Positions 8,097-16,151 of a DNA stretch of 64,000 bases are shown here, piece after piece. The DNA comes from Pseudoxanthomonas suwonensis (GTDB lineage: Bacteria; Pseudomonadota; Gammaproteobacteria; Xanthomonadales; Xanthomonadaceae), in NCBI RefSeq assembly GCF_010093235.1, contig NZ_PDWP01000016.1, positions 35,117 to 99,116 on the forward strand, in the 5' to 3' direction. Under the pieces are notes generated by a model. It ran no database searches, was not told where the DNA came from, and saw nothing but the letters and a program-made list of their open reading frames with translations. Both the position numbers and the translations under genes were made by a program. Positions within the stretch are counted from its first letter, which is position 1; each line of letters starts with the position of its first letter.

Positions 8097-8306
8097 TCAG
8101 TCGGATTCGTTCGGGATCAGCAGCCACAGGATCAGGTAGACCAGCACGCCCGGGAAGGCGGCCGAGATGATCGAACCGACCACGTACGCGATCCGCAGCC
8201 AGGTCGAACTCCAGCCGTAGCGCCGGGCGATGCCGCCCATGACCCCGGCGATCATGCGGTCGTTCAGCGAGCGGGTGAGGCCGCCGCCGGTGGAGGTTGC
8301 GCTCAT
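8097..8306 (-). CDS. PspC-domain membrane protein
   Basis: A 69-residue protein consisting almost entirely of a PspC domain: LTRSLNDRMIAGVMGGIARRYGW followed by a hydrophobic helix pair ending LVYLILWLLIPNE (quoted in parts). Such small PspC proteins sit in the inner membrane and are associated with envelope stress, though solitary ones are not characterised. It lies 29 nt downstream of the DUF5329 gene and 2 nt upstream of the next membrane protein gene. Confidence 0.85.
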   Translation of the reverse strand: MSATSTGGGLTRSLNDRMIAGVMGGIARRYGWSSTWLRIAYVVGSIISAAFPGVLVYLILWLLIPNESD

Positions 8307-8335
8307 GTCCGTCTCCGATGTGACCTGGCCGCAGT

Positions 8336-8746
8336 CTAGCGCTGGCCGGCGCCGCCACGAAGTCGCGCCAGCCGTTCGCGCAGCCACTCCCCGGCCGGGC
8401 GCTCGGGCTGGCCCGGGCAGGCCACCTTGTACGGGCGCCCGGTGATGCTGCTGCGGCTGCCGGCGCGCTCGATGAAATCCTCGGCGGTGCCGTCGAGTCC
8501 ACGCCGGCGGGCATGGTCGTACTTGCGCTGCAGGTGGTCGCGCGCGGCGCCGGCGTCGTGCCAGCGGCCGTTGCGCTGGAAGCGGCAGCCCGATTCGCCC
8601 AGGGCGGACACCAGGGCGCGGATCTCGCTGTCGGCCTGGCCGTCGCGATCCGGATCCCGGGCGGCGACGGAAGGCGCGGCACCGGCCGCGAGCCACAGCG
8701 CCGCGACCACGCCCGCCAGCCGGTGGGCGCGCCGCGCGGCCATCAT
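8336..8746 (-). CDS. Secreted DUF5329-family protein
   Basis: A 136-residue protein with a signal peptide (about 1-28) and the DUF5329 pattern: SGCRFQRNGRWHDA, then HLQRKYDHARRRG, AEDFIERAGSRSSITGRPY and KVACPG. Two conserved cysteines suggest a periplasmic disulfide. Function is unknown. The start (ATG at 8744-8746) overlaps the phaC stop by 4 bp, so it is probably translated from the pha transcript; a second ATG follows immediately (8741-8743). Confidence 0.8.
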   Translation of the reverse strand: MMAARRAHRLAGVVAALWLAAGAAPSVAARDPDRDGQADSEIRALVSALGESGCRFQRNGRWHDAGAARDHLQRKYDHARRRGLDGTAEDFIERAGSRSSITGRPYKVACPGQPERPAGEWLRERLARLRGGAGQR

Positions 8747-9813
8747 TGCCGCTGCGCCAGCCAGCGCTGGATCGCCGCCGGCACCTCGCGCTGGGCGCGG
8801 CTGGACACGTACAGGCCGATATGGCCGCCACGGAAACCCAGCTCGGTGTAGTCGTCGGTACCCACCAGGCCAGCCAGCGCGCGCGACGCGGACGGCGGCA
8901 CCAGGTGGTCCTGTTCGGCGTAGATGTTCAGCACCGGCATGTCGACGAAGCCCAGGTCCACCGGCTGGTCGCCGATGCGAGCGGTGCCGTTGACGAAGGC
9001 ATTGCCCTGGTAGAACTGCTTGATGAACTCGCGGAAGGCTTCACCGGCCTGGTCGGGCGAATCGAAGATCCACTTCTCCATGCGCAGGAAATCCTCGACC
9101 GCCTTCGGATCCTCCAGCGCGTCCACCAGGCCGACGTACTTCTGCAGGTTCAGGCGGAACGGCTTGAGCATGAGGTAGCTGGCATTCATCAGGTCGGCCG
9201 GGATGTTGCCCAGCGCGTCCACGAACAGGTCCACGTCCAGGCCACGCACCCAGCCGGACAGCATGTTGTCCGGGGTCTGGAAATCCACCGGCGTGACCAT
9301 GGTGACCAGGTTGCGCACCTTCTCCGGGTGCAGCGCCGAATAGCACAGCGAGAACGCACCGCCCTGGCACACGCCCAGCAGGTTCACCGGGCCGCCGGTG
9401 GCGTCGGCCAGATGGTCCACCGCGCCGTCGATGAAGCGGTTGATGTAGTCGTCGAGCGTGAGGTAGCGGTCGGACCGGTCCGGGTAGCCCCAGTCGATCA
9501 CGTACACGTCCAGGCCCAGCGCCAGCAGCCCGCGCACCAGCGAACGGTCGGCCTGCAGGTCGACCATGTACGGACGGTTGACCAGCGCGTAGACGATCAG
9601 CAGCGCCGGCCCGGTCGGCTCACGCTCGCCGACGAAGCGGTAAAGCACGGTCTTGCCGTCGCGCCAGACCTCCTGCCGTTCGGTGGCGCCGTAGTCGACC
9701 TCGCCCACCTGGCCCAGGACGCGCAGCCCCTGGGTCAGGCGGCGGTGGAACTGCATCGCCTCCTGTGCCAGCGCCAGCGGATCGAACTGCAGCGGACCGC
9801 CCTGCCCGCTCAT
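8743..9813 (-). CDS. phaC: Class III poly(3-hydroxyalkanoate) synthase subunit PhaC
   Basis: Catalytic subunit that polymerises hydroxyacyl-CoA into PHA granules together with PhaE. At 356 residues it has the class III length. The lipase-like box GVCQGG places the nucleophile at Cys149, with Asp302 (AEQDHLVP) and His331 (FRGGHIG); these are the same positions as in the Allochromatium vinosum enzyme. It overlaps phaE upstream by 4 bp (ATGA), which is the usual coupling of the two subunits. The nearby 3-hydroxybutyrate dehydrogenase gene fits a polyhydroxybutyrate cycle. Confidence 0.96.
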   Translation of the reverse strand: MSGQGGPLQFDPLALAQEAMQFHRRLTQGLRVLGQVGEVDYGATERQEVWRDGKTVLYRFVGEREPTGPALLIVYALVNRPYMVDLQADRSLVRGLLALGLDVYVIDWGYPDRSDRYLTLDDYINRFIDGAVDHLADATGGPVNLLGVCQGGAFSLCYSALHPEKVRNLVTMVTPVDFQTPDNMLSGWVRGLDVDLFVDALGNIPADLMNASYLMLKPFRLNLQKYVGLVDALEDPKAVEDFLRMEKWIFDSPDQAGEAFREFIKQFYQGNAFVNGTARIGDQPVDLGFVDMPVLNIYAEQDHLVPPSASRALAGLVGTDDYTELGFRGGHIGLYVSSRAQREVPAAIQRWLAQRQ

Positions 9814-11306
9814 CGGCCCCGGCCTCCGCGTCCGCCGTCAGGCTTGGCAGCGGCCAGGTTGCGGCTCACCCAGTCCTTGATCGAGACCACCCGGGCGCCG
9901 GCCTGCGCCGGGGCCGCCGGCTGCGCCTTGCGCGGACGCGGGACGCCGGCGGCTGCCGCCTTCGCCGGGCGCGTGGCGGGCGCCTTCGCGGGCGCGGACG
10001 CCGCGCCAGCGGCCTTGCGTGCGGCGGGCTTCTTCGCGGCCACGGACTGCCCCGCCGCGGCGGCAGCCTTCGCGCCGCCGCGCTTCGCCGCGGGCCGGGC
10101 GCCAGCGGCAGCCCGCTTCGGGCTGGCCACGGCGTTGGTCGCGGCCGCCTTCGCCGGCTTGCCCGCGACGGGCCTGGCGACGGATGCGGCGGCCTTCGGC
10201 ATGGCGGCAGCTTTTGCCGCCTGCGCCTTGCCCCCGGCCCTGGTCCCGGCCTTGCCGGCCACCTTCTTCGGCGCGGATACCTTGGCCGCCCCGGTACGAG
10301 TGGCAGGCCTGGCTTCCGCGGAGGATGCCGGCTTGCGGGTGGCCGGCTTGCGCGCGGCTGGCGCCGCGGCCTTCCTCGTCCCGGTGTCGGCCGACGCACC
10401 GGCCACCGCGGCCTTGCGCGGACGCGCAGCCGGTGCGCCGGCGGACGCCGCCCTGCCCTGCGCCAGGCCAGCGGCGCGGCGCAGCTCGCGCACGGTGCGC
10501 TCCAGCTCGGCGACCTTGCGGTGCACCGAGTCGACCTCGGTGCGCCCGGGCAACCCGAGCAGCTCGCCGAGGCGCTCGACCTCGTGCTGCAGGCCCCTGC
10601 GCACGCGCATCAGCGCATTGGTCAGGGCGGCATAGTTTTCCTGGTATTCCTCGGACAGCGCGGCCTCGGACCACGCCTCCTCGGCGGCTTCGACCCACAG
10701 GTCGAACAGCGCCCGCGCCGTGGCCAGCCGCTGCTCCGGGCTTTCCTGCTGTTCCAGCAGGCGTTCGAAGCGGGCGAAGGCGTCCTGGCTGATGCGCGAC
10801 AGCAGCGCGGTGAACGCCTCGTTGCGCTCCTCCCACTCCTGCCACGCCGCCGCCAGCGCCTGCAGGCGCTGCTGGTGCTCGCGTCCCGGGCCCAGCCCGG
10901 GGCGCCCGAACCATTCGGAAGCCTGCTGCCGCAGCGGCCGCAGCAGGGCCTCGACGATCGGGCGCACCTGGTCCGGCCAGCCGGCCGCGGCTGCGCCAAG
11001 CCCGCCGGGCAGGCCGTGGAGCACGCCGGCGAAGGGATTGCCCGCCTGTCCGCCGAGCATCTGCCGCCAGGCGCCGGCGACGTCGGCGGCGCTGCCGCCA
11101 CCCTCGGCGAACTGCGCGGCCACCTGCTGCATCCGCGCATACCAGTCGAAGGCGGCCGGGGCTGGCCCCTCGCCGGGCGTCGCACCTCCGAAGCCGAACG
11201 CGTCCGATGTCGCGGTGGACGGCCCCACGCCGAGCAGCCCGCCCCAGGTGTCCCAGTACTGGCGCGCCAGCGAGTCGAGGTCGCCGGGCGAAGATGCGTT
11301 GGCCAT
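9810..11306 (-). CDS. phaE: Class III PHA synthase subunit PhaE with histone H1-like AKP-rich tail
   Basis: PhaE is the non-catalytic partner that activates PhaC on granules. Residues 1-280 carry the PhaE region (Trp-rich N-terminus, PFAGVL segment, long helices, final coiled coil VHRKVAELERTVRELRR). Residues about 284-475 are a low-complexity Ala/Lys/Pro/Arg-rich tail with repeated KPA, KAA and AAK units, then a short end VVSIKDWVSRN. The tail resembles the DNA-binding tail of the phasin PhaF and of AlgP/histone H1-like proteins. At 498 residues the protein is longer than ordinary PhaE (about 350). GGAGGG precedes the ATG at 11304-11306. Confidence 0.92.
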   Translation of the reverse strand: MANASSPGDLDSLARQYWDTWGGLLGVGPSTATSDAFGFGGATPGEGPAPAAFDWYARMQQVAAQFAEGGGSAADVAGAWRQMLGGQAGNPFAGVLHGLPGGLGAAAAGWPDQVRPIVEALLRPLRQQASEWFGRPGLGPGREHQQRLQALAAAWQEWEERNEAFTALLSRISQDAFARFERLLEQQESPEQRLATARALFDLWVEAAEEAWSEAALSEEYQENYAALTNALMRVRRGLQHEVERLGELLGLPGRTEVDSVHRKVAELERTVRELRRAAGLAQGRAASAGAPAARPRKAAVAGASADTGTRKAAAPAARKPATRKPASSAEARPATRTGAAKVSAPKKVAGKAGTRAGGKAQAAKAAAMPKAAASVARPVAGKPAKAAATNAVASPKRAAAGARPAAKRGGAKAAAAAGQSVAAKKPAARKAAGAASAPAKAPATRPAKAAAAGVPRPRKAQPAAPAQAGARVVSIKDWVSRNLAAAKPDGGRGGRGR

Positions 11307-11328
11307 GAGCCCTCCGGTGTCGCCGCCG

Positions 11329-11334
11329 ATTCTA
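11329..11334 (-). promoter_or_regulatory. Putative -10 element of the phaEC operon
   Basis: On the minus strand the hexamer is TAGAAT, 22 nt upstream of the phaE ATG, in the same CTAGAATCGCCGGC-like context seen before other genes here. No clear -35. Confidence 0.4.
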
Positions 11335-11356
11335 GCAGCGGCTTCGGCGGCGCCTC

Positions 11357-11971
11357 CTACGGCTTGGGAATATGGATGGTCTTGCTGATCATAAGCGAGC
11401 CGGACAGGGCGAACAGCAGCACCAGCGGGTGCAGCTGCCATGGCCCCAGCTGCCACTGGCCCCACCACAGCCCGGCGCCGATATGGCCCTGCCAGGCGGC
11501 CACCGCCAGCACCACCCCCAGGACCAGGCTGGTCGGGATCGGCGTGCCTTCGAAGTACTTCACCTTGCCCTCGTCGCCAGCCAGCTGCTCGGCGGTGACG
11601 TTGTAGCGGGCCAGGCGGCTGACGCCGCAGCCGACGAAGTACGACAGCACCAGCCAGTCCCAGCCGCCCTGCATGCCGCAGGCATAGGCCAGCGCCGCCG
11701 GGGCCACGCCGAAGGAGATGACGTCGGCCAGCGAGTCCAGCTCCCGGCCCAGGGTCGAGGACGACTTGCGCCAGCGCGCCACGCGGCCGTCCAGCGCATC
11801 GAAGATGAAGGCCAGCGGGATCAGGGCCATGCCGGCCAGCAGGTCCGCCACCCGGCCGTCCTGCAGGAAGCGCATCGACGCGAACACCGCGCCGGTGCCG
11901 CAGAAGGCATTGGCGAGGGTGAACCAGTCGGCGAGCTGGAAGTCGCGCAGCATCGAGAAGTGGCGGGACAT
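11357..11971 (-). CDS. pssA: CDP-diacylglycerol--serine O-phosphatidyltransferase
   Basis: Integral membrane enzyme making phosphatidylserine from CDP-diacylglycerol and serine; psd at 33.6 kb supplies the next step to phosphatidylethanolamine. The CDP-alcohol phosphotransferase signature is complete: DALDGRVAR, then G-RELD-SLAD (DxxDGxxAR...GxxxDxxxD). The 204-residue product has about six hydrophobic segments. The ATG at 11969-11971 (MSRHFSMLRD) was preferred over a GTG nine codons earlier. It could in principle be another CDP-alcohol transferase, but length and sequence suit PssA. Confidence 0.88.
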   Translation of the reverse strand: MSRHFSMLRDFQLADWFTLANAFCGTGAVFASMRFLQDGRVADLLAGMALIPLAFIFDALDGRVARWRKSSSTLGRELDSLADVISFGVAPAALAYACGMQGGWDWLVLSYFVGCGVSRLARYNVTAEQLAGDEGKVKYFEGTPIPTSLVLGVVLAVAAWQGHIGAGLWWGQWQLGPWQLHPLVLLFALSGSLMISKTIHIPKP

Positions 11972-12097
11972 GCGGGGGACCTGGGTGGAATCGCGCACAG
12001 GATACGCCCACGCGGGTCACGGCCGCCGACACGCCCGCCCTTCCGTCGCGCCGGCCGCTTGCTAAAGTCGCAACGAGCCACCGGAGAAGGATCCCCA

Positions 12098-12856
12098 ATG
12101 CGCAACATCCTCATCACCGGCGCGGCCAGCGGCATCGGCGCCGGCATCGCCCGCGAGCTGGCGGCCGCCGGCCACCACCTGGTCGTCAGCGACCTGTCGG
12201 CCGAGGGTGCCGCGGCGGTCGCCGCGGAGATCCGGGCCGCGGGCGGCTCGGCCGAGTCCGTGGTGCTGGACGTGACCTCCGATGCCAGCATCGCCCATGC
12301 GCTGACCACGATCTCCTGCCCGGTGGACGTGCTGGTCAACAATGCCGGCCTGCAGCATGTCTCGCCGCTGGAAGAGTTCCCGATCGACAAGTGGGATTTC
12401 CTGGTCCAGGTCATGCTGGTCGGCGTGGCCCGCCTGACCCGGGCGGTGCTGCCGGGCATGCGCGAGCGCGGCTACGGCCGCATCGTCAACATCGGCAGCA
12501 TCCACGCCCTGGTCGCCAGCCCCTACAAGAGCGCGTACGTGGCGGCCAAGCACGGCCTGGTCGGCTTCTCCAAGGTGATCGCGCTGGAGACGGCGGACAC
12601 CGACATCACCATCAACACCATCTGCCCCAGTTACGTGAAGACCCCGCTGGTGGACAGCCAGATCGCGGCGCAGGCGCGCACGCGCGGCATCTCCGAGGAC
12701 GAGGTGGTGTCGCAGGTGATGCTCAAGCCCATGCCCAAGGGCGTGTTCATCGGCATGGACGAACTGGCCGGCACCACCGCCTTCCTGGTCTCGCCGGCCG
12801 CGCGCAACCTCACCGGCCAGTGCCTGGTGCTGGATGGCGGCTGGACCGCGCAATAA
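12098..12856 (+). CDS. 3-hydroxybutyrate dehydrogenase (SDR family)
   Basis: Short-chain dehydrogenase predicted to oxidise D-3-hydroxybutyrate to acetoacetate with NAD, a step in PHB breakdown. In 252 residues: the nucleotide motif TGAASGIG (7-14), NNAG, the catalytic Ser in NIGSIHALVASP, and Tyr-Lys in YVAAK; ICPSYVKTPLV is typical of bacterial 3-hydroxybutyrate dehydrogenases. GGAGAAGG at 12083-12090 precedes the ATG. It is divergent from pssA, and a possible -10 (TAAAGT, 12063-12068) lies between. Proximity to phaEC supports the assignment. Confidence 0.88.
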   Translation: MRNILITGAASGIGAGIARELAAAGHHLVVSDLSAEGAAAVAAEIRAAGGSAESVVLDVTSDASIAHALTTISCPVDVLVNNAGLQHVSPLEEFPIDKWDFLVQVMLVGVARLTRAVLPGMRERGYGRIVNIGSIHALVASPYKSAYVAAKHGLVGFSKVIALETADTDITINTICPSYVKTPLVDSQIAAQARTRGISEDEVVSQVMLKPMPKGVFIGMDELAGTTAFLVSPAARNLTGQCLVLDGGWTAQ

Positions 12857-13271
12857 CGGATGCGGGCGCGATGCGCCGTAAACATCCGCGGCCCCGCCCG
12901 CGTTTACGGCTCGCGGCCCATGCCGGCCCGCCAGGCCACGATTGATCCATGGCGTGAATCGCGGGATCTGCGACCGCCGCGTGGAACATCGGCGGGCTGC
13001 CGGGACCGACGCGAAGGCCTGGTGAATTTTTCGCCACCCATCTTGACGAGTCCGTCACGCAAGGCGTCGCGGCGGTTATCCACACACTTGTCCGCGAACC
13101 ATCCACAGGCGGTGTGGAAAACCTCGAGCCTGCGCCCGCAAGGGGTGGCGAAAACTTCGCCACCCATCTTGACACGCTAGCGCCGCAAGCGCGCGCGACG
13201 CTTATCCACATGCTTTTCCCGACGCTTTCCACACCCGGTGTGGAAAACGCGGAGGCGCGTGGAACATCGGC
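12857..13271. other. Non-coding intergenic region, 415 nt
   Basis: No coding signal is seen. The first 170 nt hold only a weak inverted repeat around GCGATGCGCC. From 13030 the stretch carries the duplicated DnaA-box-like module described separately. The 12-mer GTGGAACATCGG occurs on both sides of the module pair (12981 and 13259), which suggests the unit inserted or was duplicated between short direct repeats. Confidence 0.6.
13030..13249. repeat. Tandem 93-bp module with DnaA-box-like sites (two copies, 126-bp period)
   Basis: Two copies (13030-13122 and 13156-13248) align without gaps. Conserved blocks are TTCGCCACCCATCTTGAC, then TTATCCACA 46 bp from the module start (13076, 13202), a (C/T)ATCCACA or TTTCCACA site 23 bp later, and TGTGGAAAA 37 bp after TTATCCACA (13113, 13239). 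The spacers between blocks have diverged. TTATCCACA and the complement of TGTGGAAAA both match the DnaA box consensus TTWTNCACA. Copy 2 also has a perfect palindrome TTTCCACACC-C-GGTGTGGAAA (13226-13246), and GTGGCGAA-AAC-TTCGCCAC spans 13145-13163. Confidence 0.75.
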
Positions 13272-13760
13272 TCAGACGCGCGACCAGTTCCAGGACTGCA
13301 TGCGCCCGTCGCGGTACGGCATCACCCCATGGAAGGGACGCGGGTCGGCGTCGAACACCAGCGGCAGGAAGTTGCGGTCGCCCTCCCACATCGGCAGCTC
13401 GCCAAGGCGCGCGACCTCCACCCACTCCAGGGTGCCCTCGGGATTGGACTGCAGCGGCGTGCCGGTCCAGCCGTCGATCACGAACACGAAGCCCAGCCAG
13501 TCCTCGCCGTGCTTGCCGAAGCCCGGCCAGCTGATGGTCCCGCGCAGCTGCATCGAGGTGCACTCGATGCCGGCTTCCTCGCGGATCTCGCGGCGCATGC
13601 CGGCGACCACGTCCTCGTCGCGCTCGATCTTGCCGCCGAGGCCGTTGTACTTGCCCAGCTGGTGGTCGTCCGGGCGCGCGTTGCGGTAGATCATCAGGAC
13701 CTTCGAGCGGTCCGGCGAAAGCACGTAGCCGAGCGTGGCCACGATGGGGGTATAGGGCAT
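13272..13760 (-). CDS. NUDIX hydrolase (8-oxo-dGTP diphosphatase-like)
   Basis: A 162-residue nucleotide diphosphatase with a complete NUDIX box GKIERDEDVVAGMR followed by REIREEAGI. N-terminal TPIVATLGYVLSPDRSKVLMI and the C-terminal SWNWSRV are typical of MutT/YtkD-type enzymes that clear oxidised or non-canonical nucleotides. The substrate cannot be told from sequence. A putative -10 (TAGAAT on the minus strand, 13788-13793) lies 28 nt upstream of the ATG. Confidence 0.88.
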   Translation of the reverse strand: MPYTPIVATLGYVLSPDRSKVLMIYRNARPDDHQLGKYNGLGGKIERDEDVVAGMRREIREEAGIECTSMQLRGTISWPGFGKHGEDWLGFVFVIDGWTGTPLQSNPEGTLEWVEVARLGELPMWEGDRNFLPLVFDADPRPFHGVMPYRDGRMQSWNWSRV

Positions 13761-13832
13761 CGGGATGGAGCCTTGGCGGAAAGCGGCATTCTAGCCAGTG
13801 GCCCGGGCCGGCCCCGGGCCGCCAGCGGAGGA

Positions 13833-15122
13833 TCAGCGCAGCAGCTGGTCGCGCAGGGCCTCGTACTCCGGCGGGACCGGGTCGGCATGGGCCGGCCGCG
13901 CCAGCAGTTCGGCCAGGGCTGGCGGCACCTCCACCGGATGCCCGACCAGCGGTTCGACCACCGACTCGAACTTGGCCGGATGCGCGGTGGCCGCCACGGC
14001 CCAGTCGCCGTCGGTGCCATCGGAACGCAGTTCCTGCAGCACGTGCACCGCGGTGGCGGTATGCGGGCAGAACACTTCGCCATGCAGCTGGCTGCGGGTG
14101 CGGATGGTGGTGCGGATCAGGTCGTCGCCCACGGCGATGGCGGTGAAGCCCTCGCGCAGCGCGGCCTCGTCGCCGCCGTACAGCCACAGCAGGCGCTCGA
14201 AGTTGCTCGGCGCGCCGACGTCCATGGCGTTGGCGATGGTGGCCACGCTGGGCCGGGGGCTGTAGGCGTCGCCGGCGAAGAACTCGGGCAGCACGCGGTT
14301 GGCATTGGTCGCCAGTACGATCCGCCCCAGCGGCGCGCCCAGTGCGCGCGCCAGGATCCCGGCCAGGGCGTTGCCGAGGTTGCCGGTGGGCACCACGAAG
14401 TTGAGCTCGCGCCCGGTCGCCGCGTGGTGGGTCAACGAGGCGTGCGCGTAGTAGCTCATCTGCGGCAGCAGCCGGCCCAGGCTGATGCTGTTGGCCGAGC
14501 TCAGCGGCACCTGCGCCTGCAGCTCCGCGTCGTTGAGCGCGCGCTTGACCAGGGCCTGGCAGTCGTCGAACGAGCCGGCCACCCGCAGCGCCGAGACGTT
14601 GTCGCCGAAGCAGCCCAGCTGGTGCGCCTGGCGCGGCGAGACCCGCCCGTCCGGATACAGCACGACCACGCGCAGGCCCGGCTGGCCATGGAACGCGGCG
14701 GCCACTGCGGCGCCGGTATCGCCGGAAGTCGCCACCAGGATGGTCAGCGGCCGCTCCGCGCCGCGGCGGATGCGCGCCAGGCAGGCGGCCAGGAAGCGTG
14801 CGCCGCCGTCCTTGAACGCGGCAGTGGGGCCATGGAACAGCTCCAGGACGTGGTCGCCCGGGGTCGCCAGCGGCACCAGAGGCACCGGGAAATCGAGCGC
14901 CTCGGCGCAGATCGCCGGCAGCTCCGCTTCCAGCGCATCGCCGGCGAAGAACGGCGCCAGCAGCCCGGCGGTGGTCTCGGCCAGGCTGGCGCCGGCGTGC
15001 AGCTGGCGCGGTGCCGGCAGCGCCTGCGGCACATACAGGCCGCCATCGGGCGCCAGGCCGGCAGCGATGGCCTGGCTGAGGTTCACGGCGGGCGCGGCAT
15101 TGCGGGTGGAAATGAAGTTCAT
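13833..15122 (-). CDS. thrC: Threonine synthase
   Basis: PLP enzyme converting O-phosphohomoserine to threonine, last step of the pathway encoded by thrABC. The 429-residue product has the PLP lysine in LFHGPTAAFKDGGARF, the phosphate-binding glycines in VPTGNLGNALAG and the TSGDTGAA loop. The start MNFISTRN at 15120-15122 matches the family N-terminus (MxFxSTRG). It follows thrB after about 90 nt on the same strand; a GC hairpin (13800-13820) lies past the stop but lacks a T-run. Confidence 0.95.
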   Translation of the reverse strand: MNFISTRNAAPAVNLSQAIAAGLAPDGGLYVPQALPAPRQLHAGASLAETTAGLLAPFFAGDALEAELPAICAEALDFPVPLVPLATPGDHVLELFHGPTAAFKDGGARFLAACLARIRRGAERPLTILVATSGDTGAAVAAAFHGQPGLRVVVLYPDGRVSPRQAHQLGCFGDNVSALRVAGSFDDCQALVKRALNDAELQAQVPLSSANSISLGRLLPQMSYYAHASLTHHAATGRELNFVVPTGNLGNALAGILARALGAPLGRIVLATNANRVLPEFFAGDAYSPRPSVATIANAMDVGAPSNFERLLWLYGGDEAALREGFTAIAVGDDLIRTTIRTRSQLHGEVFCPHTATAVHVLQELRSDGTDGDWAVAATAHPAKFESVVEPLVGHPVEVPPALAELLARPAHADPVPPEYEALRDQLLR

Positions 15123-15215
15123 CGTGGATCCGTCGGGCCTTGGGGCGACCGCTTCGCGGCCGGCGGTGGAACGGGACGCAGGGACGCAGGCATCGCCCAC
15201 GCCGCTGCGCGACGG

Positions 15216-16151
15216 TTACAGCAGGCTGGCGCCGGGGCTGTCCAGTGGCGCGACCCAGGCCTGGCTCTCCAGGCCGGCGGTGGCGAACGCGGCCTGCACC
15301 GCCGGCGCGGCGGCCTCGGCGCTGGCGCGGTTCTCGAACCAGCCGAACACGCTGGGGCCGGCGCCGGAGATGCTCGCGCCCATCGCCCCGCCATCCAGCA
15401 TCGCCGCCTTGGCCGCAGCGAAGCCGGGGATCAGCGCGGCGCGGCGCGGTTCGACCAGCACGTCGCGCAGGCCCGCGCGCACCAGCGTGGCATCGCCGGC
15501 ATGGCAGCCGGCCAGCACCAGGGCCAGGTTGGCGCTCTGGGCCACGAACCCGGACAGCTCGTAGCTTCCGGCCAGCGCCTCGCGCGCCCTGCGTGTTTCC
15601 AGCACGGCTTCCGGATGCACCAGCAGGCTGTGCCATTCCTCCGGCACCGGGATCCGCACCAGGCGGTCGGCCGTGGCCAGCACCAGGCCACCCAGCAGCA
15701 TCGGGCCGATGTTGTCGCCATGGCGACCACCGCTGGCCACCGCCTCGCCTTCCAGTGCGAACGGATACAGCGCGTGGCGGGGCAGCGGCCGATCCAGCAG
15801 CGCGTTGGCCGCCACCAGTGCGCCCACGCAGGACGCGGCCGAGCCGCCCATGCCCGAGCCCAGGGCGATGCCCTTGTCGATCTCGACCTCGAAGCCCAAC
15901 GGCAGCTGCAGGGCGCGGCGCATCGCCTCCAGGGCCACGCCGGCGGTATTGCGCGGGGCTTCCAGCGGCAGCGGATGGGGGGCGCCGCGGATCTCGCGGA
16001 TCCGCACTTCCGGCTCGGCGATGCGGCGCACCGTGACCGTGTCGCCGGCGCCGGCCAGCGCAAAGCCGAGGATGTCGAAGCCCACCGCGGCATTGCCGGC
16101 CGAAGCGGGCGCGAAGGCCGTGGCCTGGCGCGGCATCGGATCGGCCGTCAC
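15216..16151 (-). CDS. thrB: Homoserine kinase (GHMP family)
   Basis: Phosphorylates homoserine for thrC. GHMP kinase motifs are clear: motif 1 [20 protein letters not shown], the ATP loop [14 protein letters not shown], and motif 3 [13 protein letters not shown]. The GTG at 16149-16151 was chosen as start because it overlaps the thrA stop (GTGA) and has GGAG eight bases upstream, giving 311 residues; the ATG at 16134-16136 (306 residues) has no ribosome site. This is the standard thrA-thrB coupling. Confidence 0.93.
   Translation of the reverse strand: MTADPMPRQATAFAPASAGNAAVGFDILGFALAGAGDTVTVRRIAEPEVRIREIRGAPHPLPLEAPRNTAGVALEAMRRALQLPLGFEVEIDKGIALGSGMGGSAASCVGALVAANALLDRPLPRHALYPFALEGEAVASGGRHGDNIGPMLLGGLVLATADRLVRIPVPEEWHSLLVHPEAVLETRRAREALAGSYELSGFVAQSANLALVLAGCHAGDATLVRAGLRDVLVEPRRAALIPGFAAAKAAMLDGGAMGASISGAGPSVFGWFENRASAEAAAPAVQAAFATAGLESQAWVAPLDSPGASLL

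Noticed and set aside
10020..10450. A separate AlgP/histone H1-like gene
   Set aside because: The AKP-rich region is in the same uninterrupted frame as PhaE, and no internal start has a ribosome site.
9765..11606. Long plus-strand frame opposite phaE
   Set aside because: It is antisense to a well-supported gene, has no ribosome site and shows only compositional bias (Gly/Arg/Ala).
13030..13249. Replication origin (oriC)
   Set aside because: DnaA-box-like sites are present, but there is no dnaA, dnaN, gidA or rpmH nearby and no A/T-rich unwinding element.
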